Counted from the first letter of the stretch, positions 41,507 through 51,415 are shown. The stretch is DNA of 64,000 nucleotides from Bacteroidota bacterium (GCA_023388315.1 JAEWGM010000033.1:1-64000); one strand, 5' to 3'. The notes: generated by a model not told the origin, from the sequence alone. Program-made: numbers and translations.

Positions 41507-41764
41507 TTACTTAGCCCTTTCTATTACTTCAACCACTCTCCATCTCTTTGTTTTGCTCAAAGGACGGGTTTCCATTATACGCACTGTATCGCCAATGTTA
41601 CAGTCGTTTTTCTCATCATGGGCGTGAAATTTTCTCGTTTTATTAACGAATTTCCCATATATAGGGTGTTTCTCTTTCCATTTTACAGCAACGGTAACGG
41701 ATTTTTCCATTTTGTTACTGAAAACGACCCCGATTCTTTCTTTTCTTAAATTTCTCGTTTCCAT
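41507..41764 (-). CDS. rpsQ: Ribosomal protein S17
   Basis: 85 residues, OB fold; early binder of 16S rRNA. RKERIGVVFSNKMEKSVTVA and GDTVRIMETRPLSKTKRW are the family signatures. 8 bp after rpmC. Confidence 0.97.
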   Translation of the reverse strand: METRNLRKERIGVVFSNKMEKSVTVAVKWKEKHPIYGKFVNKTRKFHAHDEKNDCNIGDTVRIMETRPLSKTKRWRVVEVIERAK

Positions 41765-41772
41765 TTATTTGT

Positions 41773-41973
41773 TTAATCTTTTTTCAGTTCTCTGGCGCGC
41801 AACTCTGTTTTAATGCGTGCAATGTTTCTGCGTTTTTCCCTTATTGAACCCGAGTCGTCGAGCGGCGTAATGGTGTGGTTGATTTCTAATTGGTTCAACT
41901 CCACTTTTTCTGCCTCTAATCTCTCTTGCAGGTCTTTATCGGATAATTCTTTTAATTCTTCTGTTTTTTTCAT
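41773..41973 (-). CDS. rpmC: Ribosomal protein L29
   Basis: 66 residues, two-helix hairpin next to the exit tunnel. ELKELSDKDLQERLEAEKVE is the first helix; the second, REKRRNIARIKTELRARE, is intact. 6 bp after rplP. Confidence 0.95.
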   Translation of the reverse strand: MKKTEELKELSDKDLQERLEAEKVELNQLEINHTITPLDDSGSIREKRRNIARIKTELRARELKKD

Positions 41974-41979
41974 TTTGCT

Positions 41980-42411
41980 TTACGATTTTTTGGCGTAATC
42001 ATAATCTCTTCTTACTACAAATTTTGTGGTAACAGGCAATTTTTGAGCTGCTAAACGCAAAGCTTCTTTTGCGACGTCGAAAGATACGCCTTCAATTTCA
42101 AAAAGAATTCTTCCGGGGGTAACAGGGCTAACGAATCCTTCGGGATTACCTTTACCTTTACCCATACGCACCTCTGCGGGTTTTTTCGTGATCGGCTTAT
42201 CGGGGAAAATACGTACCCAAACTTGGCCTTGGCGTTGCATGTAACGAGTTACGGCAACACGGGCAGCTTCAATTTGGTTGCCGGTAATCCATTTAGACTC
42301 CAACGATTTTATCCCAAAAGAACCGAATGCCAACTCATTGCCACGTCCGGCGTTACCCTTCATGCGGCCTTTCTGTTGTCTTCTGTATCTTGTTTTCTTT
42401 GGTTGTAACAT
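41980..42411 (-). CDS. rplP: Ribosomal protein L16
   Basis: 143 residues; helps place A-site tRNA. N-terminal RYRRQQKGRMKGNAGRGNEL and RMGKGKGNPEGFVSPVTPGR are complete. 6 bp after rpsC. Confidence 0.97.
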   Translation of the reverse strand: MLQPKKTRYRRQQKGRMKGNAGRGNELAFGSFGIKSLESKWITGNQIEAARVAVTRYMQRQGQVWVRIFPDKPITKKPAEVRMGKGKGNPEGFVSPVTPGRILFEIEGVSFDVAKEALRLAAQKLPVTTKFVVRRDYDYAKKS

Positions 42412-42417
42412 ATCTTC

Positions 42418-43161
42418 TTAAGCGTTTTTATTGTTATTAGCTCTTCTGTTTCTTCTGCCTCTGCCACCATCGCCACGGCCGCGGCCGCCTCCATGGTTGT
42501 CTTTTTGGGTTGCAAACGAAGGTGCAAGGTCTTTCTTGCCATACACTTCGCCGCGGCAGATCCACACTTTAATACCGATGATTCCTACTTTTGTCAACGC
42601 TTCGGCGTGGGCATAATCTATATCGGCGCGGAAAGTATGCAAAGGAGTTCTTCCTTCTTTATACATTTCTGAGCGGGCCATTTCGGCTCCGTTCAAGCGT
42701 CCCGATACTTGAATTTTAATGCCTTCGGCACCCATTCTCATAGTGGAAGCAATGGCCATTTTCACGGCGCGGCGATATGCAATTTTTCCTTCTACTTGGC
42801 GAGCCACGTTGTTGGCCACGATGATGGCGTCTAACTCGGGCTTTTTAATTTCGAAGATATTGATTTGCACATCTTTATCGGTAATTTTCTTTAATTCTTC
42901 TTTCAGTTTATCCACCTCTTGTCCGCCTTTTCCAATGATAATTCCCGGGCGAGCGGTACAAATTGTGATGGTAACCAGTTTCAACGTTCTCTCAATAATA
43001 ATGCGAGATACACTTGCTTTGGCAAGACGGGCATTCAAATATTTGCGAATTTTGCTATCTTCGAGCAGCGTTTCGCCATAATTGTTTCCGCCGTACCAGT
43101 TAGAGTCCCATCCTTTGATGATTCCCAAACGATTTGCTATCGGATTTACTTTTTGTCCCAT
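42418..43161 (-). CDS. rpsC: Ribosomal protein S3 with Gly/Arg-rich tail
   Basis: 247 residues. The type II KH domain is seen in ARPGIIIGKGGQEVDKLKEE; the C-terminal domain (SGRLNGAEMARSEMYKEGR) forms part of the mRNA entrance. The last about 35 residues are unusually Gly-, Arg- and Asn-rich (GGGRGRGDGGRGRRNRRANN), likely disordered RNA-binding tail. 8 bp after rplV. Confidence 0.97.
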   Translation of the reverse strand: MGQKVNPIANRLGIIKGWDSNWYGGNNYGETLLEDSKIRKYLNARLAKASVSRIIIERTLKLVTITICTARPGIIIGKGGQEVDKLKEELKKITDKDVQINIFEIKKPELDAIIVANNVARQVEGKIAYRRAVKMAIASTMRMGAEGIKIQVSGRLNGAEMARSEMYKEGRTPLHTFRADIDYAHAEALTKVGIIGIKVWICRGEVYGKKDLAPSFATQKDNHGGGRGRGDGGRGRRNRRANNNKNA

Positions 43162-43169
43162 CTTACGTA

Positions 43170-43577
43170 TTAATTTTGTTCTTCTTTATTATATGTATCT
43201 ACAACAATGGTAACGTGGTTTGAACGTTTGCGAATTCTGTATCCGCGACCTTGTGGGGCGGGACGCAGTCTTTTTAACATTGAACCTCCGTCAACGGAAA
43301 TTGTCTTGATATATAATTCGCCACTGTCTGCTTTGCGCTCGTTTTTTTGTTCCCAGTTTGAGATGGCAGAGAGCAACAATTTCTCAATTCTTGCCGATGC
43401 CTCTTTATTAGAAAACTTGAGAACACCCAATGCTTTAAACACTTCCATACCGCGCACCATATCTGCAACATAGCGCATTTTGCGGGGCGAGGTGGGCGCG
43501 TTTTTCAACACGGCCAAAGCAACATCTTTGCGGCTTTCTTTTCTTCGTTCGGCTGATATTCTTTTTCTAGCACTCAT
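43170..43577 (-). CDS. rplV: Ribosomal protein L22
   Basis: 135 residues; its beta hairpin lines the exit tunnel at the constriction. LKNAPTSPRKMRYVADMVRG starts the core and RLRPAPQGRGYRIRKRSNH contains the hairpin tip region. 38 bp after rpsS. Confidence 0.97.
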   Translation of the reverse strand: MSARKRISAERRKESRKDVALAVLKNAPTSPRKMRYVADMVRGMEVFKALGVLKFSNKEASARIEKLLLSAISNWEQKNERKADSGELYIKTISVDGGSMLKRLRPAPQGRGYRIRKRSNHVTIVVDTYNKEEQN

Positions 43578-43615
43578 GTTATTTTCTTTCTTTATTTATT
43601 GGTTAGTGCCTGATT

Positions 43616-43885
43616 TTATCTTTTCTTATTACCGGAGTGTCCACGGAACGTGCGTGTTACAGCAAATTCACCCAGTTTGTGTCCAACCATGTTTTCAGTT
43701 ATATACACGGGAATGAATTTGTTTCCGTTATGCACAGCAATGGTGTGTCCAACAAAATCAGGAGAGATCATAGAAGCGCGCGCCCATGTTTTCACCACGG
43801 TTTTTTTACCGCTTTCGTTCATGGCGTTCACTTTTTTCTCTAATTTTAAATTGATATACGGACCTTTTTTTAATGATCTGCTCAT
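43616..43885 (-). CDS. rpsS: Ribosomal protein S19
   Basis: 89 residues, 30S head protein. SRSLKKGPYINLKLEKKV and the C-terminal GHKLGEFAVTRTFRGHSG are both standard. 24 bp after rplB. Confidence 0.97.
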   Translation of the reverse strand: MSRSLKKGPYINLKLEKKVNAMNESGKKTVVKTWARASMISPDFVGHTIAVHNGNKFIPVYITENMVGHKLGEFAVTRTFRGHSGNKKR

Positions 43886-43909
43886 AGTTGTTTCTTAAAT
43901 TAAATCAGA

Positions 43910-44737
<828 letters not shown>

Positions 44738-44743
44738 TTGTTT

Positions 44744-45037
44744 TTAAATATTGCTAAATAAATCGATTGATTCACCTTGTTTCAAGGTGACAATTGCTTT
44801 TTTATACGATGGCGTACGTCCGGTAACCATACCCGATTTTGTGTAGCGGCTTCTCAGCTTGCCATCATATTTCATTGTGTTCACTCTTTCAACGTTTACG
44901 TTGTAAAGCGCTTCAACTGCATTTTTAATTTCAACTTTGTTGGCAGTGGGAAGAACAATGAAACCGTAACGGTTTTCAAACTTATCCGTCATTTCGGTTT
45001 GCTTCTCTGTGAATATTGGTTTAATAATTACTCCCAT
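44744..45037 (-). CDS. rplW: Ribosomal protein L23
   Basis: 97 residues at the exit tunnel rim, docking site for trigger factor and SRP. IIKPIFTEKQTEMTDKFENR and PTANKVEIKNAVEALYNVNV are typical. 14 bp after rplD. Confidence 0.96.
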   Translation of the reverse strand: MGVIIKPIFTEKQTEMTDKFENRYGFIVLPTANKVEIKNAVEALYNVNVERVNTMKYDGKLRSRYTKSGMVTGRTPSYKKAIVTLKQGESIDLFSNI

Positions 45038-45051
45038 TCTTGTTTTCCTCC

Positions 45052-45681
45052 TTATGCTTTAAATAAGTTATCGATTGCAGCCACAGCAGACTCCGTAAGC
45101 ACAAGGCTTGCGCAATCCATAATTCTGTATGTGTTTATATCTGAAGCAGTTACAATATTAACTTTTTCCAAATTTCGAGCCGACAAATATACGTTTTTAT
45201 TTTGACCCGGCAAAACTAAAAGTAGCTTTTTATCAGCAAGTTGTAAGTTTTTTGCAAGCTCCACAAAGTTCTTGGTTTTGGGTTCGTCGAACTCAAAATC
45301 TTCTACCACCACAATGGCATTGTTTTTCGCTTTTAACGAAAGAGCCGATTTACGAGCCAATGCTTTCTCTTTCTTGTTAAGCTTAAAGCCATAATAGCGT
45401 GGTTGTGGGCCAAAAACACGGCCTCCACCCACCAACAGGGGCGATTTGATATCGCCACGACGAGCGCCGCCACTTCCTTTCTGACGAATGAGTTTGCGCG
45501 TGCTTCCGGCAATCTCGTTTCTCTCTTTCGATTTGTGAGTGCCTTGACGACGGTTAGCCCTGTATTGTTTTACATCTAACCAAATAACATGATTGTTAGG
45601 TTCAATTCCAAAAATGGAATCATTGAGTGTCACCTTTTTATCTGTTACTTCTCCTTTGATGTTGTATATGCTTAATTCCAT
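45052..45681 (-). CDS. rplD: Ribosomal protein L4
   Basis: 209 residues. The long loop reaching the tunnel is RKLIRQKGSGGARRGDIKSP. In E. coli L4 autoregulates the S10 operon; whether this occurs here is unknown. One base after rplC. Confidence 0.97.
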   Translation of the reverse strand: MELSIYNIKGEVTDKKVTLNDSIFGIEPNNHVIWLDVKQYRANRRQGTHKSKERNEIAGSTRKLIRQKGSGGARRGDIKSPLLVGGGRVFGPQPRYYGFKLNKKEKALARKSALSLKAKNNAIVVVEDFEFDEPKTKNFVELAKNLQLADKKLLLVLPGQNKNVYLSARNLEKVNIVTASDINTYRIMDCASLVLTESAVAAIDNLFKA

Positions 45682-45682
45682 T

Positions 45683-46300
45683 TTATTTTTCTATTGTTAC
45701 AATTGAACCTTTACTTCCGGGAATGGAACCTTTTACCAACAAAAGGTTGTGTTCCGGTATAACTTTAATTACCTGTAGGTTTTGAACGGTTACACGTTCG
45801 TTACCCATTTGTCCTCCCATGCGAGTTCCTTTGAATACTTTGGCGGGATAAGATGCGGCGCCAATTGAACCCGGCGAGCGCATGCGATTGTGCTGTCCGT
45901 GTGTGGCTTGTCCTACTCCTCCAAATCCGTGGCGTTTTACAACACCTTGAAAACCTTTTCCTTTTGATGTGCCCGCTACGTCAACGTAAACGGCATCGGT
46001 GAAAAGGTCAACAGTGATTTCGGAGCCTAATTTGTAGTCGTCTCCAAATCCTTTGAACTCGGCCAAGTGTCTCTTGGGGCTTACTCCGGCTTTTTTGAAA
46101 TGGCCTTTTTCGGCATTGGGTGTGTGTTTGTCTTTTTTATCGACAAAACCCAGCTGAACGGCGTCATAACCATCGTTTTCAACGGTTTTTACCTGAGTAA
46201 CCACGCAAGGACCTACTTCGATAACAGTGCATGGAATGTTTTTTCCCTCGGCACTGAAAACGGATGTCATTCCGATTTTTTTTCCAATTAATCCTGGCAT
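45683..46300 (-). CDS. rplC: Ribosomal protein L3
   Basis: 205 residues; the extended loop approaches the peptidyl-transferase centre, with GFGGVGQATHGQHNRMRSPG containing the usual Gln that is methylated in E. coli. The spacer to rpsJ (132 bp) holds an inverted-repeat element, unlike the close spacing elsewhere in the cluster. Confidence 0.97.
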   Translation of the reverse strand: MPGLIGKKIGMTSVFSAEGKNIPCTVIEVGPCVVTQVKTVENDGYDAVQLGFVDKKDKHTPNAEKGHFKKAGVSPKRHLAEFKGFGDDYKLGSEITVDLFTDAVYVDVAGTSKGKGFQGVVKRHGFGGVGQATHGQHNRMRSPGSIGAASYPAKVFKGTRMGGQMGNERVTVQNLQVIKVIPEHNLLLVKGSIPGSKGSIVTIEK

Positions 46301-46320
46301 TTCTCTGTTGTTTAAGTCAT

Positions 46321-46429
46321 AACCCCTAAATCCCCTAAAGGGGACTTGATGAGAGGCTATGAATGATTATATACTTATTTTCTAAAATTGAGACTATCCC
46401 AAAGTCCCCTTTAGGGGGATTTAGGGGTT
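46321..46429. repeat. Inverted-repeat element between rpsJ and rplC
   Basis: Outer inverted repeat: AACCCCTAAATCCCC...GGGGACT at 46321-46346 and its near-perfect complement at 46402-46429, about 26 bp per arm with one indel. Each arm itself contains a palindrome (TCCCCTAAAGGGGA at 46331-46344). The 55-bp centre has no open frame. The element ends 3 bp from the rpsJ stop codon. Similar CCCCTAAA-type repeats are frequent in Bacteroidetes intergenic DNA (general knowledge). Confidence 0.85.
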
Positions 46430-46432
46430 GTC

Positions 46433-46738
46433 TTACACTTTAATTTCTACTTCAACTCCGCTGGGAAGTTCCAATTTCATCAACGCGTCAACGGTTTTAG
46501 CGGTAGAGCTGTAAATGTCGATCAGGCGTTTGAATGATGAAAGTTCGAACTGCTCGCGTGATTTTTTGTTCACGAACGTAGAGCGGTTTACGGTAAATAT
46601 GCGTTTGTGTGTTGGTAACGGAATTGGCCCGCTTACAACCGCGCCCGTAGCTTTTACGGTTTTTACGATTTTTTCGGCTGATTTGTCAACCAAGCTGTAA
46701 TCGTATGATTTCAGTTTAATTCTGATTTTTTGGCTCAT
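46433..46738 (-). CDS. rpsJ: Ribosomal protein S10
   Basis: 101 residues, also NusE in transcription antitermination. RIKLKSYDYSLVDKSAEKIV and GPIPLPTHKRIFTVNRSTFV are complete. First gene of the S10 part; no tuf precedes it. It is separated from fusA by an array-filled spacer (113 bp) and from rplC by an inverted repeat. Confidence 0.97.
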   Translation of the reverse strand: MSQKIRIKLKSYDYSLVDKSAEKIVKTVKATGAVVSGPIPLPTHKRIFTVNRSTFVNKKSREQFELSSFKRLIDIYSSTAKTVDALMKLELPSGVEVEIKV

Positions 46739-46754
46739 ATCTTATTATTGTGAA

Positions 46755-46845
46755 TGAGATTGGTTGAGATTGGTTGAGATTGATAAGTGCAGCCTTAAAT
46801 CATTCAAGGCCGCCCTTCTTCAATCTTCTTCCATCTTTTTCAATC
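46755..46845. repeat. Inverted pair of decamer arrays between fusA and rpsJ
   Basis: Left: TGAGATTGGT three times (46755-46784, last unit TGAGATTGAT). Right: TTCTTCAATC, TTCTTCCATC, TTTTTCAATC (46816-46845). The right units carry the reverse of the GATTG core. Between them is a small hairpin (GCCTT-AAATCATTC-AAGGC). Period 10 bp. Related units occur at 19640-19703. Confidence 0.65.
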
Positions 46846-46851
46846 ATATTG

Positions 46852-48981
46852 TTATTTAATCAAATCTACACGGCCTTTCACTTCCTCCAATACTTTTCTG
46901 GCAATAGAAGAAGAAACTTCTTCGAAGTGCGAGAAAGACATGGTGGAAGTCGCGCGTCCCGAGGTGATGGTACGCAACGATGTTACATACCCAAACATTT
47001 CGGAAAGCGGCGTTTTCGCTTTTACCACGCGCGCACCAGAACGGTTGGACTCCATGCCTTCAACCTGTCCGCGGCGTTTGTTCAAGTCAGAAATAACATC
47101 TCCCATGCTTTCTTCGGGAGTTACCACTTCAACTTTCATAATGGGCTCCATCAAAACGGGGCCTGCTTTTTCGGCTGCACTTTTGAACGCTTGCATAGCG
47201 CAAATTTCAAACGACAACTGGTCGGAGTCAACCGCGTGGTACGAACCGTCAATCACCGTTACTTTCAGTTTATCCAGCGCGTAACCGGCAAGCACACCGT
47301 TTTTCATCGCGCGTTGGAATCCTTTTTGAATGGAGGGGATGTATTCTTTGGGAATATTACCGCCTTTAACTTCATCGATGAATTGCAATTCGCCTTCGAA
47401 GTCTTTGTCGGCAGGTTCCACGCGAACAATCATATCGGCGTATTTACCGCGACCTCCGGTTTGTTTTTTATACGTTTCGCGCAATTCAACAGGTTTGGTA
47501 ATGGCTTCTTTGTAAGAAACTTGCGGACGGCCTTGGTTGGCTTCCACCTTGAATTCGCGTTTCAAACGGTCGATAATAATTTCCAAGTGCAACTCACCCA
47601 TTCCCGAAATAACGGTTTGTCCGGTTTCTTCATCGGTTTTAACGGTAAATGTGGGGTCTTCTTCGGAAAGTTTGGCCAAACCGGTTGACAGTTTATCCAA
47701 GTCTTTCTGTGTTTTGGGTTCCACCGCGATACCAATTACGGGATCGGGGAAGTCCATAGATTCGAGCACAATGGGGTGTGCTTCATCGCACAAGGTGTCT
47801 CCGGTGCGAATGTCTTTAAAACCAACGCCCGCGCCAATATCGCCACATCCGATAAATTCTTTCGGATTTTGCTTGCTGGAGTGCATTTGGAATAAACGTG
47901 AAATACGCTCTTTCTTTTGCGAACGCGGATTATACACATAAGAACCGGCATCTAATTCTCCGGAATAAACACGGAAAAAGCAAAGACGGCCTACATATGG
48001 GTCGGTGGCAATTTTAAACGCCAACGCGCACATGGGCTCGCTGGGATCGGGATGACGCACAATTTCTTTGTTAGGATCGCGAGGGTCTGTACCCACAATA
48101 GCGTCTGTGTCCATCGGGCTTGGCAAATACGCGCAAACAGCGTTCAACAATGTTTGCACCCCTTTGTTTTTAAATGATGAGCCGCAAATAACGGGGTTCA
48201 TCTCCATTGACAAGGTGCCTTTTCTGATGGCTGTTCTGATTTCCTCTTCCGTGATTGAGTCGGGATCATCGAAGAATTTCTCCATCAACGCGTCATCGAA
48301 CTCGGCGATGGTTTCGAGCATTTTCTCACGCCATTCTTGGGCTTCTGCCAATAATTCGGCGGGGATTTCCGTTACGTCGTAATCGGCGCCCATAGTTTCG
48401 TCGTGCCAATAAAGGGCTTTCATTGTCACCAAGTCAACCACTCCTTTGAAGCTTTCTTCGGCGCCAATGGGTATTTGAATGGGGCACGGCGTTGCGCCCA
48501 ATACTTCTTTTAATTGACGAACCACATCGAAAAAGTTAGCCCCCGAACGGTCCATTTTATTCACATAGGCAATGCGGGGTACTTTGTATTTGTCGGCTTG
48601 GCGCCAAACGGTTTCCGATTGGGGTTCAACACCTCCCACCGCGCAAAAGGCGGCCACAGCTCCGTCAAGAATACGCAATGAGCGCTCTACCTCTACGGTA
48701 AAGTCAACGTGCCCCGGAGTGTCAATCAAGTTAATTTTATACGTTTGGCCATCATATTTCCAACTGGTGGTGGTTGCGGCCGAGGTAATGGTAATACCAC
48801 GCTCCTGCTCTTGTTCCATCCAGTCCATTGTTGCGGCGCCATCGTGCACTTCCCCAATTTTATGGGTCAATCCGGTATAGAACAAAATACGTTCAGACGT
48901 GGTTGTTTTACCGGCATCGATGTGCGCCATAATGCCAAGATTTCGTGTATATTTTAATGTATCTTTTGAACCTTTACTCAT
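46852..48981 (-). CDS. fusA: Elongation factor G
   Basis: 709 residues; GTPase that drives translocation. G1 is AHIDAGKTTTSERIL, the switch II motif DTPGHVDF, G4 NKMD. Domain IV is complete, with the tip HAVDSDQLSFEICAMQAFK-like region. This is the canonical form next to rpsG, not the paralogous EF-G2. 18 bp after rpsG. Confidence 0.97.
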   Translation of the reverse strand: MSKGSKDTLKYTRNLGIMAHIDAGKTTTSERILFYTGLTHKIGEVHDGAATMDWMEQEQERGITITSAATTTSWKYDGQTYKINLIDTPGHVDFTVEVERSLRILDGAVAAFCAVGGVEPQSETVWRQADKYKVPRIAYVNKMDRSGANFFDVVRQLKEVLGATPCPIQIPIGAEESFKGVVDLVTMKALYWHDETMGADYDVTEIPAELLAEAQEWREKMLETIAEFDDALMEKFFDDPDSITEEEIRTAIRKGTLSMEMNPVICGSSFKNKGVQTLLNAVCAYLPSPMDTDAIVGTDPRDPNKEIVRHPDPSEPMCALAFKIATDPYVGRLCFFRVYSGELDAGSYVYNPRSQKKERISRLFQMHSSKQNPKEFIGCGDIGAGVGFKDIRTGDTLCDEAHPIVLESMDFPDPVIGIAVEPKTQKDLDKLSTGLAKLSEEDPTFTVKTDEETGQTVISGMGELHLEIIIDRLKREFKVEANQGRPQVSYKEAITKPVELRETYKKQTGGRGKYADMIVRVEPADKDFEGELQFIDEVKGGNIPKEYIPSIQKGFQRAMKNGVLAGYALDKLKVTVIDGSYHAVDSDQLSFEICAMQAFKSAAEKAGPVLMEPIMKVEVVTPEESMGDVISDLNKRRGQVEGMESNRSGARVVKAKTPLSEMFGYVTSLRTITSGRATSTMSFSHFEEVSSSIARKVLEEVKGRVDLIK

Positions 48982-48999
48982 CTTTTTTACCTCTATCTG

Positions 49000-49476
49000 T
49001 TAAAATCTGAAATGTGCAAAAGCTCTGTTTGCTTCTGCCATACGATGCATATCTTCTTTACGTTTGAATGATCCGCCTTGTCCGTTGTACGCATCAACAA
49101 TTTCAGCCGCCAATTTGTCGGCCATTGTTTTGCCTCCTCTTTTGCGCGAAAAGAGTATGAGGTTTTTCATTGAGATGGATTCTTTTCTGTCGGGGCGAAT
49201 TTCTGTAGGTACTTGAAATGTTGCACCGCCAACACGGCGTGACTTCACTTCAACTTGTGGTGTAATATTATCCAATGCGGCTTTCCATATTTCGAGGGCC
49301 GATTTTTCTTCGTTTGGCAATTTAGCCTTTACAGTTTCCAACGCGGAATAGAAAATATCGAAGGAGATGCTTTTCTTTCCGTCGAACATAAGGTGGTTAA
49401 CAAACTTTGTTACCCTTACATCACCATAAACCGGATCCGGGAGGATCTGTCTTTTTTTTGGTTTTGACTTTCTCAT
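49000..49476 (-). CDS. rpsG: Ribosomal protein S7
   Basis: 158 residues; nucleates the 30S head. LPDPVYGDVRVTKFVNHLMF and RKRGGKTMADKLAAEIVDAY are typical. 160 bp after rpsL, with no gene between; that spacer shows weak heptamer-like TTGGCTG/TTAGCTG units at its edge. Confidence 0.97.
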   Translation of the reverse strand: MRKSKPKKRQILPDPVYGDVRVTKFVNHLMFDGKKSISFDIFYSALETVKAKLPNEEKSALEIWKAALDNITPQVEVKSRRVGGATFQVPTEIRPDRKESISMKNLILFSRKRGGKTMADKLAAEIVDAYNGQGGSFKRKEDMHRMAEANRAFAHFRF

Positions 49477-49636
49477 TGTTTAATAAATTTCGTGTTGTGT
49501 TTGGCTGCCTTTAGCTGTCTTCAACGATTCCGCCGAATCATTTACTCAACCTATCATAAGTAGCGTATTCCAAATATTTCAACAACAATTATACATTTAC
49601 TTTGTTTTAAAATTTACTGCTTCGGGTTATCTATGA

Positions 49637-50026
49637 TTATTTTTTAGCCGAACCAGCTTTAGGACGTTTAGCCCCATACTTAGAGCGACGTTGTGTACGC
49701 CCGCTTACACCGGCTGTATCCAACGTGCCACGCACAATGTGATAACGCACACCCGGCAAGTCTTTTACACGGCCTCCGCGAACAAGCACAATGGAGTGCT
49801 CTTGCAGGTTGTGCCCTTCGCCCGGAATGTATGCATTCACTTCCTTTGAGTTAGTTAAACGTACACGTGCCACCTTTCTCATCGCTGAGTTTGGTTTTTT
49901 GGGAGTTGTTGTGTACACTCTCACGCACACACCGCGACGCTGCGGACAAGAGTCCAACGCCGGCGATTTGCTTTTCTCCGTAAGTACGTTACGTCCTTTT
50001 CTTACTAATTGTTGAATTGTAGGCAT
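49637..50026 (-). CDS. rpsL: Ribosomal protein S12
   Basis: 129 residues; decoding-centre protein. The streptomycin-sensitivity positions are wild type: Lys in TTPKKPNSAMRKVARV and Lys in RGGRVKDLPGVRYH. First gene of the minus-strand cluster. Its promoter lies in the 317-bp space to the divergent sigma-factor gene; no exact TAnnTTTG match was found there on the minus strand. Confidence 0.97.
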   Translation of the reverse strand: MPTIQQLVRKGRNVLTEKSKSPALDSCPQRRGVCVRVYTTTPKKPNSAMRKVARVRLTNSKEVNAYIPGEGHNLQEHSIVLVRGGRVKDLPGVRYHIVRGTLDTAGVSGRTQRRSKYGAKRPKAGSAKK

Positions 50027-50343
50027 TTTCTACTTTCTTTTTTACTTATTTGTTTTTATGTTTACTATTCAAATTTTACGTTCAACACGTCAAGCAAGGA
50101 TACAATAATTCCCTGATTATCACAAAGTAACCTTTTGGTTGAAGTGAAAAACGGCACAAAATTACAAATAATCAGTAAGATATGCAAACAATCGGGAATA
50201 TTTTTGCTCAAAAAATTGGATTAATTTTTTAGCAGAAAAAAATTGTTTCCTATAAAAAATGAAAAAAACAAGGTTCAGATAAATAATTGAAATATTTTTG
50301 CATATTAGGTGTAACTTTTTTAATTCTCGGCCGTCATTATATA
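50027..50343. other. Divergent promoter spacer rpsL / ECF sigma
   Basis: About 317 bp without a gene. It is AT-rich. On the minus strand GTTACTTTGTG (near 50123-50133) is a near match to a -7 element about 100 bp before rpsL. On the plus strand TATTTTTG at 50293-50300 serves the sigma gene. No RNA gene was recognised. Confidence 0.5.
50293..50300 (+). promoter_or_regulatory. Bacteroidetes -7 element of the ECF sigma gene
   Basis: TATTTTTG matches TAnnTTTG, 44 bp before the ATG at 50344. It lies after the alternative TTG codon at 50287 and excludes it. Confidence 0.5.
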
Positions 50344-50862
50344 ATGAGTAACGATACTTTCCATACGATTATTCTGCCTTTGAAAGATAAACTCTTCAGG
50401 TTTGCATATAGTATTGTTAGAGAACAAACTGAAGCCGAAGACATTACTCAAGACGTGTTGCTGAAACTTTGGGATAAAAAAGAACTGTGGAACCAAGTTG
50501 AAAACTTGGAAGCATATTGCTTCAGAACTACAAGAAATATGGCCATCGATAGGCTTGCCTCCATGGCAATCAGAAAAAATGAGCGATTTGAGCCGGAAAA
50601 GGAAGACCTGTTTTTTGTAGACGAACATTCGCCCTCCCACGAAATGGAACATCGGGAACAAGTCGCGCTGATTGAACAAAGCATCGACACACTGCCCGAC
50701 ACGCAGAAAATGGTGTTTCGACTTCGCGAAATAGAAGGGTTGAGCTACCGAAATATTGCCGAAAGTTTAGACATAAGCGAAGATTTGGTGAAAATAAGCC
50801 TTTTCAGGGCACGAAAGAAAATAAAAGAATTATTATCGGGGTATCATAACAATGAATACTGA
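50344..50862 (+). CDS. ECF-type RNA polymerase sigma factor
   Basis: 172 residues with sigma-2 region (AYSIVREQTEAEDITQDVLL and LWNQVENLEAYCFRTTRNMA) and sigma-4 region (LPDTQKMVFRLREIEGLSY, then NIAESLDISEDLVKISLFRA). The start at MSNDTF is favoured over the upstream TTG because of the -7 box. It overlaps the next gene by 11 bp; that gene encodes a probable anti-sigma factor, and DUF4252 follows. The regulon is unknown; no obvious ECF promoter motif was found upstream. Confidence 0.93.
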   Translation: MSNDTFHTIILPLKDKLFRFAYSIVREQTEAEDITQDVLLKLWDKKELWNQVENLEAYCFRTTRNMAIDRLASMAIRKNERFEPEKEDLFFVDEHSPSHEMEHREQVALIEQSIDTLPDTQKMVFRLREIEGLSYRNIAESLDISEDLVKISLFRARKKIKELLSGYHNNEY

Positions 50863-51415
50863 ACATATATATACATTAATAAATAGGTACTGGAACTGCG
50901 AAACATCGGTTGCAGAAGAAGCGGAGTTAAAGGCGTTTTTCTCCGGCAACTCCGTTCCCGATGATTTAAAGCATTATATCCCCTTGTTTGGATATGTGGC
51001 AAAAGAAAAAGCCGTGTCTCTCAGCGCCGGTTTCGACGCAAAGTTAAACGCTGCCATAGAAGCCAAAGCCACTGAGAACAAAAATCCGGTGCTACGCGCT
51101 TTTGCGCCCTTGTTGCGGATTGCCGCTTCAGTACTTCTGATTTTGGGATTGGGAATAGGTTTATTCTTTATTTCGAAAGAAAACAACGACAACGCCTATT
51201 TTGCCGAGACATCGTCTCAAAGCGTCAACGACGCGCTGCTGGAAGCCGGCCACGCACTGGAAAAATTATCGCACGCGTTGCAATTGAGCGAGTCGGCATC
51301 GATAAAAACCATCCAACACATTGAAGAACTGGATATTGACTGGGCCTCTTTGGATGCTCCGCAGCAACCGGCGAATCCTGAAACGGAAACAGAAAACGAA
51401 AAAATCAGTTTATGA
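50852..51415 (+). CDS. Probable membrane anti-sigma factor
   Basis: 187 residues. The N-terminal part (ETSVAEEAELKAFFSGN) resembles the short cytoplasmic anchor seen before many Bacteroidetes anti-sigma factors. One transmembrane helix at residues about 88-108 (RIAASVLLILGLGIGLFFI), then a periplasmic part with an acidic C terminus. The anti-sigma role is inferred from the 11-bp overlap with the sigma gene and the single-helix topology. The next gene overlaps by 4 bp. Confidence 0.7.
   Translation: MNTEHIYTLINRYWNCETSVAEEAELKAFFSGNSVPDDLKHYIPLFGYVAKEKAVSLSAGFDAKLNAAIEAKATENKNPVLRAFAPLLRIAASVLLILGLGIGLFFISKENNDNAYFAETSSQSVNDALLEAGHALEKLSHALQLSESASIKTIQHIEELDIDWASLDAPQQPANPETETENEKISL

Noticed and set aside
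46774..47688. Open frame of 304 codons on the plus strand
   Set aside because: Entirely opposite fusA (46852-48981) and the adjacent array; composition is that of an antisense shadow, no domain recognised.
50027..50343. tRNA gene or small RNA before rpsL
   Set aside because: No cloverleaf or TTCRANNC box could be found by eye.
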